Assembly: GCA_030427805.1 (NCBI GenBank)
Contig: JAUICP010000005.1
Location: 124,001-188,000 of the forward strand
Reading direction: 5' to 3'
Length of the DNA: 64,000 bases
Origin: Bdellovibrionia bacterium
GTDB lineage: Bacteria; Bdellovibrionota; Bdellovibrionia; Bdellovibrionales; JAGQZY01
The position numbers and the translations under genes were made by a program. The notes under the pieces were generated by a model. It did not search any database. It saw only the letters and a program-made list of their open reading frames with translations, and was not told the origin of the DNA. Below, piece by piece: positions 9,417 through 17,894 of this stretch. Each line of letters starts with the position of its first letter. Position 1 is the first letter of the stretch.

Positions 9417-9938
9417 ATGAGTGAAAGAGGTCCGGGATACTCTCGCTTTTTAATTATTGGCTTACCCAGCATCGGAAAAACTTATTTTGCAGACCGACTA
9501 GCGCGAAAATACGCAATTCCCCATATCGAAGGTGATAAATACTTCTGGCTCGAAGGAGGCAAGCATTTAAGCCTTGAAGAGTTTAGGCAGCGAATTGATG
9601 AGTTGACCGGTAAAGGACGCTGGATCTATGAAGGCCACTACCGCAAAGTCTATGATATTTTAAAAGAACGGACAGACACTCTTATTTGGATCGACCTCTC
9701 TCTGTTTACAGCTCTCAAGAGAAGCTTCTTTAGTTCGAAAGAGGAATTTGGCATTAAATATACTCTGACGAATCGGGAGGGGCCTTTTCTCTGGTTGATC
9801 TTCAACGCGCGTAGAATGCTCCAAGATTATAAAAAGACTTTGGCCGATTTTGAGGCTTTAAAGTTACCGACCTTTCGACTGAAAAACGGTGACCAAATTG
9901 AAAATTGGTTAAAGAAAGAAGAGAAGAACAAAAAATAA
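9417..9938 (+). CDS. Adenylate kinase / FlaR-like P-loop kinase
   Basis: P-loop FLIIGLPSIGKTYFADRLARKY; IPHIEGDKYFW; GRWIYEGHYRKVYDILKERTDTLIWIDL. Confidence 0.75.
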   Translation: MSERGPGYSRFLIIGLPSIGKTYFADRLARKYAIPHIEGDKYFWLEGGKHLSLEEFRQRIDELTGKGRWIYEGHYRKVYDILKERTDTLIWIDLSLFTALKRSFFSSKEEFGIKYTLTNREGPFLWLIFNARRMLQDYKKTLADFEALKLPTFRLKNGDQIENWLKKEEKNKK

Positions 9939-9942
9939 AGAT

Positions 9943-11043
9943 TTATGCGGCTTGAACTTGGGACTGTAGCCAGTCTTTGACAAAATTGACGTGCTTTAAA
10001 AACAGCTCTAACTGTTCTCGTTCAATCTGTCCCTCAGAAAGCTGCTTCTCGATATCTTCTGAAAATTCACTACTGACTTCTGTGAAATTGAGAAGAGCCC
10101 CTCGAAGTTGGTGGACGTTGCGGGCGGCCTGGTCCCAATTTGAATTTCGGACATCTTCTTTGATCGCTTGGATTTGTGTATCTGCCTGAGTAATAAATAG
10201 GCGAGAAACCGATTGAAAGAGGCTTTCGTCTTCGTGGAAGCGTTTTAATATTTTTGCCTTACTCATTTCTTGGAAAAGAATTTCTTTTTGTGCTTCATTG
10301 CTGAGATTTTCACTTTTCTTTTTACTACTAATGCTGAGTTTGTAGCCCACACCATAGATTGATTGAATCGAATGATCCCAGTTTTTAGTCTTCTTGCGAA
10401 CACTGGCAATGGTTGAATCTACTGTTCGATCGAGTACGTTCCTGCCAGAACCCCAAATATTGTTCAAAAGTGTTTCTCTTGTGAGAACGCGATCTTTATT
10501 AGTAATGAGGTAGCCCAAAAGTTTAAATTCTAGGGGGCTTAAATCGAGGTGCTCAGTCTCTTGCGGATGAGCGCCTACGATATGAGCTTGCATACTATCG
10601 AAGTCGAGCTCGAGGTTACCGAGTTGTTGCCGTCTTTTTTGCTGGTCGATTTCTTTTACGAGCTCAATTCGGTTTTTAACTCTTGCATTGAGCTCAAGCA
10701 GGTCGAAAGGTTTTGTAATGTAATCGTGGACACCGAGACTGAGTCCGACCACTTTGTCTGAGGTCTCGCCTTTAACAGTGAGTATAATTACTGGTGTCGT
10801 ACCGATATTGAGTTCATTCTTCATCTCAGAGAAAAACTGAAAACCGAAGCCATCGGGTAGCACTAAGTCTAGAATAATAAGGTCAAATTCTTCTTTGCGC
10901 TCTTCGAGAGCCTTTCTGGCTTCGAAAAGACTGGAAACATACATGTGGTTTCGATTCTTGGAACCCAGTGATTTCTGAATCAGGGCTTGATACTCGGGGC
11001 TATCTTCGATGACTAGAATTCTATAGTTTTCTAAGCGTTCCAT
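9943..11043 (-). CDS. Response regulator: receiver + OmpR-type winged helix + C-terminal HPt-like domain
   Basis: REC (LVIEDSPEYQALI, DLIILDLVLPDG, VIILTVKG, DYITKPFDLLEL); wHTH (LSPLEFKLLGYLITNKDRVLTRETLLNNIWG); C-terminal AARNVHQLRGALLNF resembles an HPt H..LKG motif. Confidence 0.85.
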   Translation of the reverse strand: MERLENYRILVIEDSPEYQALIQKSLGSKNRNHMYVSSLFEARKALEERKEEFDLIILDLVLPDGFGFQFFSEMKNELNIGTTPVIILTVKGETSDKVVGLSLGVHDYITKPFDLLELNARVKNRIELVKEIDQQKRRQQLGNLELDFDSMQAHIVGAHPQETEHLDLSPLEFKLLGYLITNKDRVLTRETLLNNIWGSGRNVLDRTVDSTIASVRKKTKNWDHSIQSIYGVGYKLSISSKKKSENLSNEAQKEILFQEMSKAKILKRFHEDESLFQSVSRLFITQADTQIQAIKEDVRNSNWDQAARNVHQLRGALLNFTEVSSEFSEDIEKQLSEGQIEREQLELFLKHVNFVKDWLQSQVQAA

Positions 11044-11194
11044 GTAGTTTTATCGGAATTGCAGATCCTCGGGTTGAGAGTTTAAACGGAAATTAACGGG
11101 GCAAGATAAAGGTCTAGGTTGTATTAAGCTTATTCATCTATGAGCTGCATTCTCTTATCATTTAAAGTGGTGCTGATTTCATTTTGGGAATTGA

Positions 11195-11800
11195 ATGGCT
11201 AAAGTAAAGCGACATCTGATCCATATTGAATCTGAGAAGTTGAGCTCTCGAAGAGAGGATTTCGATCCCATTCGCAAAAGAAAAATGGATCTTTCTAAAA
11301 AGGGTTATAAATTCATGCGCCCTTTGTGGATGCCCTTTTTTAGAATGGCAGGTTTGGTCAGTATTATTTTTATTCCAGCTATCGTCCTTCTTTTTGGAGA
11401 CCTCAATGTGGGGGCAATTCTGAGAACGGGACAAATTCCGGAGCGGTTGGCAGCGACTCTATTTGGAGTCATTCTGATATTTATCGCAGTTTTCCGCCTC
11501 GTATTTTTAATTGTCAGTAAAGAGCATCGTATCGTGCGCTATTGGAAGCCGGTAAAGGCAATGGTTCTCGGTTTCGCTGAGGCGAGCCAAATGAGAAACA
11601 ATGAGCGAGTCAAAGTTTGGATCATGAATGTTTACTATGAATATAAAGGTGTCGGCTATATCGGAAAGGGTATTATTTATAAAGAACACATGCCTGCCGA
11701 ATTCCCCGCTGGAGTGCCTATTGTCGTTCTAGTAGATCCTTCTTCAAAGGCAGAGGGGCAGGCCTTGGTTATGGATCCCTTTGTCATGCGGCCTCGCTAA
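11195..11800 (+). CDS. Membrane protein, DUF3592-like
   Basis: Two TM helices, then MNVYYEYKGVGYIGKGIIYKEHMPAEFPAGVPIVVLVDPSSKAEG, resembling DUF3592 proteins. Confidence 0.5.
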   Translation: MAKVKRHLIHIESEKLSSRREDFDPIRKRKMDLSKKGYKFMRPLWMPFFRMAGLVSIIFIPAIVLLFGDLNVGAILRTGQIPERLAATLFGVILIFIAVFRLVFLIVSKEHRIVRYWKPVKAMVLGFAEASQMRNNERVKVWIMNVYYEYKGVGYIGKGIIYKEHMPAEFPAGVPIVVLVDPSSKAEGQALVMDPFVMRPR

Positions 11801-11832
11801 GGACTCCTCATCGACTTTTTTATAAATTTATT

Positions 11833-13419
11833 TTATCCGGACTTTTGATAGCGAAGAACGATACGTCCCTGGGGCTCATCACTTCCATTTTTATTGAGCC
11901 GCCGTAGTTGAAGCTCTTTAATATCGCCCTCTTGTTTTTTGAGTACGACATCAATTTTCGAGATATGATTTTTAAAACTTTCTGTACCATCAACGATCAG
12001 AAGGCTCTTGTAAGAAGCTTGATTTTCTTCTTTAAGCCAGAGCTGGTAGAAGATGTCTTTTTTTTTGTGGGTCATTTGGTTCAGTTGAAAATAGGCTTGA
12101 TTTTTTTGTTTATTATAAAAAAAAACACCATTGATACTTTTTTGCGCCAGGCGATTGCCAAGCACTAAGACTTCAGTACCTTCTTGGGCAATGAATCGGT
12201 GTGGCTCCAGTTCTTTTTTTAAATCCATGACATAGAGACCATTTTTTACTTTTTCGATCTTTAGTTCATTCTGGGCGACAATTGTTTTCACTAAAAAGAA
12301 GCCAAAAAGGAGAGCAAATAGAACTAAGGCGACAAGGACGTGCACCTTGTACTTTGCAAATAGATCATTAGAAGGGGATTCACTCGAATTCGCGGAATCA
12401 GTGGCCATAGCAGAAGCCTTCTCCTCGGTTTTTTGGTTTTGTGGTTGCGTCTCCGAAGGGACTCCTGGGGCTTGAGCGCTTTGAGTCGGTGGATTTTGAT
12501 TGTGTCGATTCGATTGAGAGGAATTGACTTTCGCCGACGGAGTTCGATGCTCGATAGTAGGTTCGTTTTTTTGTTTTTTTGCGGCCATTTCTTCAGCCGA
12601 GATAGGGACTTTGACGACGATGGGTTCGTTATCATCCTTTTTCTCGGGCTCCGGAGGAGAGACTCGCTCAAGAAGCTTCTTTTTTACGACTTTTCTTGGC
12701 ATTTCAAGTGGAGCACAGGCAAAATAATTAACCAAGGCTTTCTGAAAGCTCTGATAGTTTTCGCTTTGAGATACATTTTCGAGTTGTTCCTTCGAGGGTG
12801 TGTTTGATGTCTCTTTGACCCTTCCTAGCGAAAGTAGGACGAGGTCGATGGCACCATCGGTCTCTAGGAATTCTTCGGCATTAAAGTCTTCTTTAAAAGC
12901 CTTAAGGCCCTTGGTAAAACGGTGAACCATCTCATTTAGGTCGGTAGCTCCAATACTTGACCTAATCTCATCCATACTTTGACAGGTAAATGCGATCGAT
13001 TTCATAAGAGCAGAAACCTCGGGCTCTACCTTATCGAGAGTCTTGGTTGATTTTTCTATTTCTTCCTGAATGGCAAAGACATCACCAGGAAGTTTCATCT
13101 CTAGGCCCTGGTAGACCTTAAGAAGTTCTTTGAGGTCCGAATGATTTAATTCGGGGTTGAAGCAAATGAGGCGCAAAAGGTTGAGGCAGTAGCGGTAGGG
13201 ACTGATCGAAACCAAGTCGATGGATTCTTGGTTCTCCCAAAGATAATTAAAAATTCCTTCGAATGCATTTTCGGCCTGATCTCTTTCGAGTTCGAAGTAC
13301 ACGATTTGACCGTAGAGGCTTTGCTGGTAGCGATCGTAAAGGGCGGCGAGAGCGGCAGCTTCGTTTTTGCCGATTTTCTCAAAGAGAATAATTTCTTCCT
13401 GTGTCCGCCTCGATGTCAT
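11833..13419 (-). CDS. ECF sigma region-2-like / TM / RskA-like anti-sigma fusion protein
   Basis: N-terminus IGKNEAAALAALYDRYQQSLYGQIVYFELERDQAENAFEGIFNYLWE is sigma-2-like; TM VHVLVALVLFALLFGFFLV; C-terminus IFYQLWLKEENQASYKSLLIVDG resembles RskA. Confidence 0.55.
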   Translation of the reverse strand: MTSRRTQEEIILFEKIGKNEAAALAALYDRYQQSLYGQIVYFELERDQAENAFEGIFNYLWENQESIDLVSISPYRYCLNLLRLICFNPELNHSDLKELLKVYQGLEMKLPGDVFAIQEEIEKSTKTLDKVEPEVSALMKSIAFTCQSMDEIRSSIGATDLNEMVHRFTKGLKAFKEDFNAEEFLETDGAIDLVLLSLGRVKETSNTPSKEQLENVSQSENYQSFQKALVNYFACAPLEMPRKVVKKKLLERVSPPEPEKKDDNEPIVVKVPISAEEMAAKKQKNEPTIEHRTPSAKVNSSQSNRHNQNPPTQSAQAPGVPSETQPQNQKTEEKASAMATDSANSSESPSNDLFAKYKVHVLVALVLFALLFGFFLVKTIVAQNELKIEKVKNGLYVMDLKKELEPHRFIAQEGTEVLVLGNRLAQKSINGVFFYNKQKNQAYFQLNQMTHKKKDIFYQLWLKEENQASYKSLLIVDGTESFKNHISKIDVVLKKQEGDIKELQLRRLNKNGSDEPQGRIVLRYQKSG

Positions 13420-13518
13420 TACCTCTATGATAACAGCCTTAAATTGATCCGTGATTCAATTGGTCGATAAATATAGATCAAAGTCGTGCTTCAGCAGTGA
13501 ATCAGCCCAAAAAACTGA

Positions 13519-13541
13519 TTGGGAAACAGATTGTTTCCCAA
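13519..13541 (-). terminator. Intrinsic terminator of the polysaccharide lyase-like gene (minus strand)
   Basis: TTGGGAAAC-AGATT-GTTTCCCAA perfect 9-bp stem; minus strand then reads ATCAGTTTTTT. Confidence 0.7.
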
Positions 13542-13552
13542 AGGGAGTGGGT

Positions 13553-14542
13553 TTATTTGTTTTCCCAGCGAAAAACCTCAATGTTATCCATGTCGATATA
13601 CATTTTTTCTGTCGGAGCAAAGGTGGAATCGTTTCCACCGGCAAATACATTGACGTAAAGTTTGTCTATTTTTAAAGAGCTCGCCGTGCGGAACTCCAAA
13701 TTTTTCTGATTGGAAAGTATGGCACCGTTGACCGTAGCCTTAACAAAACCATTTTTCTTGCCGGGAGTATTGTTCTTAATCACGAGTTGAACAGTTTGCC
13801 ACTTACCAGCTATTTTCGCCAGATCAATAGTTCCATCGCTGCAACGATTGGCGTCTGTACAATTCCAGTAAAAGGCATCTCCGTAGGGGGCTCGCTGATT
13901 GGCATTCATGTGGTAAACATAAGAAACAAGGGTATCTATGTTGGGGCGTCTCCACCAATTAATCCGTGCTGAAAATCCATTGGTGCCTGTGGCGGGTCTT
14001 CCGCCTGTGGCCTCGTAACCTCCACGGAAGCCAATAATTTTTCCGCCCTTGCCAGCAAAGTTAGGGCTTAAGCGCATTTTAAATTTAAGTTTATAGCGAT
14101 TGCCAGGCGGAATGGGCACTTCCCAGGACGCTCCAGAATCGTGAAAACCAAACTGATCTTTGTGAAGTAAAAAGCGGGCTGATCTCGTTCCACCATAGCC
14201 ATTAATTATACGAACTCTTGGTGTTGATAAAGTTAAGGGGCCCGTGCCTGTCTTTGTGACCCCGCGGTTCGAATTGAGGGCGTGGTCACCAAAATCAGAC
14301 TTCAGCATAGTGCCATTATAGTATCCGGTGGGGTGAGAATTAAAATTAACCTTCAGTTTTCTGCGCCAAACCTTCGTTGCAGAAGCTTGAACTTCGAGTT
14401 GATCATCATCACTCAAGCTTTCTAGGTTGAGGCTTTGATTGTCTTCGAGAAATTGATTGGAAAGATTGAGGTCACCACAGTTTTGAAACATTAAAACCAG
14501 TGAAAGTGCTGCGAGCACTGAAGCGAGACGAATTATTTTCAT
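13553..14542 (-). CDS. Lipoprotein, polysaccharide lyase (PL14-like) family
   Basis: Lipobox LVLMFQNCG; KGGKIIGFRGGYEATGGRPATGTNGFSARINWWR...VSYVYHMNANQRAPYGDAFYW resembles alginate/glucuronan lyase-like beta-jelly-roll proteins. Confidence 0.65.
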   Translation of the reverse strand: MKIIRLASVLAALSLVLMFQNCGDLNLSNQFLEDNQSLNLESLSDDDQLEVQASATKVWRRKLKVNFNSHPTGYYNGTMLKSDFGDHALNSNRGVTKTGTGPLTLSTPRVRIINGYGGTRSARFLLHKDQFGFHDSGASWEVPIPPGNRYKLKFKMRLSPNFAGKGGKIIGFRGGYEATGGRPATGTNGFSARINWWRRPNIDTLVSYVYHMNANQRAPYGDAFYWNCTDANRCSDGTIDLAKIAGKWQTVQLVIKNNTPGKKNGFVKATVNGAILSNQKNLEFRTASSLKIDKLYVNVFAGGNDSTFAPTEKMYIDMDNIEVFRWENK

Positions 14543-14755
14543 TTGAAACCCTTTCCGAAACCCAATCTTTTAGTGTGCAATCAAAGAGCCTAATGAGGAG
14601 CAACTGAATTATCTTCAATGTCTATTTCTTTAATGGCCCTGAGAAATAGTCCAAACCTTGAGCGTTTCAAAGTGATATTTTCGAGCAAATATGGATTTAA
14701 GTCGAGTAATAAAGATTGAGATTTAGTGGGACGATGATCAAAAGGGGAATAAGAT

Positions 14756-15262
14756 ATGAGATCTATTAGACGGCTGCGATGGTGGTTTCTTTTGGCATTG
14801 GCAATTATTGTTGGTCCTAGCTTATCCCACTCATTAATCGCAAAAAACAATTCATGGAAGGTGAGGATCATGGGGCAAATCGATAGTAGTCCACGAGTTC
14901 AGTGGACAAAGGTTTTTAGCACAAACATTGGTGGCTCGGATATGACACTCTCAGTGAGCATGACCCACGCGCTTAGAGAGGATGGAGCTCTTGATCCCAA
15001 TCGGCCAGGGGGACCCGACAATCGAAAGATTGTTACGGATGTCGACTTTTCTCTTTATGTGGTTGATAGCAAAAACCAGTATTTGTTTGGTGATAAAATT
15101 CCAGAAAAGTTAAGGTCACTTGTTCAGGAGCTCGAAGCTAATGAAGGCCTCAAAAAAAACGCGCAACTGATCAAGTTCGAAGAGGAGCGCTTTGCCGACG
15201 AACTTGTTTCCTACGCCAAAGAAAAGTACGAAATCGAGCTAAAGAGTCAGGGTTCTAACTAA
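14756..15262 (+). CDS. Hypothetical exported protein
   Basis: N-terminal hydrophobic segment LRWWFLLALAIIVGPSLSHS; no recognised family. Confidence 0.6.
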   Translation: MRSIRRLRWWFLLALAIIVGPSLSHSLIAKNNSWKVRIMGQIDSSPRVQWTKVFSTNIGGSDMTLSVSMTHALREDGALDPNRPGGPDNRKIVTDVDFSLYVVDSKNQYLFGDKIPEKLRSLVQELEANEGLKKNAQLIKFEEERFADELVSYAKEKYEIELKSQGSN

Positions 15263-15483
15263 GTAAAGGACGATATTGGGTATTCTTTTTTAAGCAGTCA
15301 ATATTCAGAAGGTTTATTACTGTTTCAAAAAGAAACGGCAATTTTCTTTTCGAGAGTCAAATCCTTGGCAGGAGACTTTCTGGGATAGGATGTTTCCTGC
15401 ACATGAGGCACATCTGAAGGTCAAATAATGTCGAATATTTGGACCCTAATTTGCTTTTCATAGAAGAGTGGCAGGGGGAATTC

Positions 15484-16515
15484 ATGTATCGAATTATTAT
15501 ATTCGTTGGCCTATTTCTATGGTCAACTCTGGGGCAATCACAAACTTTAATGCAAATGGGTAATAAGCATCGGCTTCAAATTGGGGCTTCTGTTAAAACA
15601 AACTTCGAAGGCGGTGCTACCTATATTCATACGGTTTTAGACCATTATCACTCTATAACTCCAAGCTGGGAAATGAAAATGCCCTATTTACAGCCTCGTC
15701 GAGGCGTTTATGAGTGGAGTGGAGCTGATGCCATAGTCAATTTTGCAATGCAAAATGGTAAAACAGTACACGGACATACGTTAGTTTTTGCAAAGGAGGA
15801 TCGAGTGCCTTCTTGGTTTTTGAATCTATCATCCAGAGAAAAAGAAGAAGAGATGGTTAGCTTCATTAAAACGACTATTTCGCACTATAAAAATAAATTC
15901 CCAGGAGTTGTGACATCGTGGGATGTGGTGAATGAAGCTGTTGATGAAGAGGGTCTTATAAGGGATAGCGCTTATTCTGATATTGGAAGTAACAAGGGTT
16001 CCTTCGTTGCTTTGGCTTTTCGAGCGGCTGCTGAAGCTGATTCAAGAGCGCTTCTTTTTTACAATGATTATGATTTATCTTGGAATGAAAGAAAGCTGAG
16101 TTCCGTGCTAAATGGTATTTCAAGTCTTAAAAGGGCCGGTGTAAAAATCGATGGCCTAGGAATTCAAGGACATTTTACGACTGACCACGCGCCGAAGTCT
16201 GTTGGTGAGTATCGAAGCCTTATTCGAAGAATAGCCTCCTACGGTCTTGCTGTTAAATTCACTGAAGTGGATGTACGAATTCCAAAAAATAAGGTCAGCG
16301 ATGGAGTCCACTTACAAAGGGCCGAGGACTATTATTCGAGAGTCTATGAGGCCTGTGCTAGAGAGCAGGCATGCATTGGAGTAACGACTTGGAATGTGAA
16401 CACTAAAAACTCTTGGATTCACACCTATTCGCCCAGCTATGCTCCTCTTCTTCCATTTGATGACAATTTTAATAAAACCAGAATGTTCGACGCCATCGCC
16501 GACGGTCTTAAATAA
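15484..16515 (+). CDS. Endo-1,4-beta-xylanase, GH10 family (secreted)
   Basis: Signal peptide MYRIIIFVGLFLWSTLGQSQ; NSITPSWEMK-like (YHSITPSWEMKMPYLQPRRGVYEW); acid/base WDVVNEAVDEEG; nucleophile KFTEVDVRIP. Confidence 0.9.
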   Translation: MYRIIIFVGLFLWSTLGQSQTLMQMGNKHRLQIGASVKTNFEGGATYIHTVLDHYHSITPSWEMKMPYLQPRRGVYEWSGADAIVNFAMQNGKTVHGHTLVFAKEDRVPSWFLNLSSREKEEEMVSFIKTTISHYKNKFPGVVTSWDVVNEAVDEEGLIRDSAYSDIGSNKGSFVALAFRAAAEADSRALLFYNDYDLSWNERKLSSVLNGISSLKRAGVKIDGLGIQGHFTTDHAPKSVGEYRSLIRRIASYGLAVKFTEVDVRIPKNKVSDGVHLQRAEDYYSRVYEACAREQACIGVTTWNVNTKNSWIHTYSPSYAPLLPFDDNFNKTRMFDAIADGLK

Positions 16516-16518
16516 AAA

Positions 16519-16541
16519 AGCCAGGTAAAAAACACCTGGCT
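16519..16541 (-). terminator. Intrinsic terminator between convergent genes
   Basis: AGCCAGGT-aaaaaac-ACCTGGCT stem; minus strand followed by TTTTTATT. Confidence 0.75.
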
Positions 16542-16588
16542 ACAAACAATTCTATAAATAACGCAGCTTCGCTACCAAAAGGAAGCTT

Positions 16589-17755
16589 CTACCTAATTGC
16601 TGAGATGCCGGTGGATTCGAGGCCGACGACGAGGCGGTGAATGTCTTCGGTGCCTTCGTAGGTGTTGACGGTCTCGAGGTTCATCATGTGGCGGATCACT
16701 GGATATTCATCGATAATTCCGTTACCGCCAAGCATGTCGCGCGCATCACGAGCCACATCCAGAGCCATGCGACAGTTGTTCATCTTTGCGAGAGATACGT
16801 GATGGGGTTTCATTTGGCCTTTTTCTTTGAGGCGACCCAATTGGAGAGCCAGGAGTTGGCCCTTAGTAATTTCTTGGACCATCTTAACAAGTTTCGCTTG
16901 AGCTAATTGATAGCCGGCAAGGGGCTTGTCAAAAATAATACGTTCTTTAGAGTACTCGAGAGCTTCGTGATAACAAGCATTGGCTGCACCGAGGACACCC
17001 CATGCAATTCCGTAACGGGCTTGCGTCAGACAACTCAATGGGCCACGCAAAGTACTAATTTCAGGAAAGATGGCATCTTCAGGCACTACGCAATCTTGAA
17101 AGTGAAGCTCACTGGTCGTGCTCACCCGCAAAGAAAATTTGCCCTTCATTAAAGAGGTTGTAAAACCAGGAGTTCCTTTTTCGACGACAAAACCGCGAAC
17201 CTCTTCGCCCATCCGGGCCCAAACGACAGCAATATCAGAAACACAACCGTTGGTGATCCACATTTTATTACCATTGAGTTTATAGCCACCGTCGACTTTT
17301 TCTGCCGTCGTTAACATACCGCCGGGGTTTGAGCCAGCATCGGGCTCAGTCAAACCAAAGCAACCAATCATTTCACCCTTTGCAAGCTTCGGAAGGTATT
17401 TTTGTTTTTGTTCTTCTGATCCGTAGGTATAGATCGGATACATGACAAGAGCTCCTTGCACAGAACAAAATGAGCGAATCCCTGAATCGGCTCTTTCGAG
17501 TTCTTGCATAAGAAGACCGTAGGAAACATCGCCAAGACCGGGGCAGTCATAGCCTTTGATCGTCGAGCCTAAGAGTCCCAACTCGGCAAAGCGCGGTACT
17601 AATTCCATGGGGAATTTTTCATCGCGATTGGCCTGCTGAAGTTTTGGTATAATCTCTGCCGTGGCAAAATCTCGCACGGTATCTCGTACCATTAACTCTT
17701 CTTCGGTGAGAAGACTGTCGAAATCTAAGTAGTTGAGCGATTCGTATGCAGCCAT
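16589..17755 (-). CDS. gcdH: Acyl-CoA dehydrogenase, probably glutaryl-CoA dehydrogenase
   Basis: GLGDVSYGLLMQELERADSGIRSFCSVQGALVMYPIYTYGSEEQKQKYLPKLAKGEMIGCFGLTEPDAGSNPGGM; TVNTYEGTEDIHRLVVG; likely start MAAYESLNYLDFD. Confidence 0.85.
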   Translation of the reverse strand: MAAYESLNYLDFDSLLTEEELMVRDTVRDFATAEIIPKLQQANRDEKFPMELVPRFAELGLLGSTIKGYDCPGLGDVSYGLLMQELERADSGIRSFCSVQGALVMYPIYTYGSEEQKQKYLPKLAKGEMIGCFGLTEPDAGSNPGGMLTTAEKVDGGYKLNGNKMWITNGCVSDIAVVWARMGEEVRGFVVEKGTPGFTTSLMKGKFSLRVSTTSELHFQDCVVPEDAIFPEISTLRGPLSCLTQARYGIAWGVLGAANACYHEALEYSKERIIFDKPLAGYQLAQAKLVKMVQEITKGQLLALQLGRLKEKGQMKPHHVSLAKMNNCRMALDVARDARDMLGGNGIIDEYPVIRHMMNLETVNTYEGTEDIHRLVVGLESTGISAIR

Positions 17756-17894
17756 ATTCTCTTCTCCTTTTTGGTCTCGCGTATGGTCGAGCTTTCGACC
17801 CACAGAGATATTGCTTGTCAGGGCATGATAAGCCAAAATAGGTCCTAATAGAAGCGAATGACTGGCTTGTGCATCATATCAAAAAGGGGCTTCC

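Noticed and set aside
12433-12807. 124-aa plus-strand ORF opposite the sigma/anti-sigma fusion
   Set aside because: Low-complexity Arg/Phe-rich antisense translation of a coding region.
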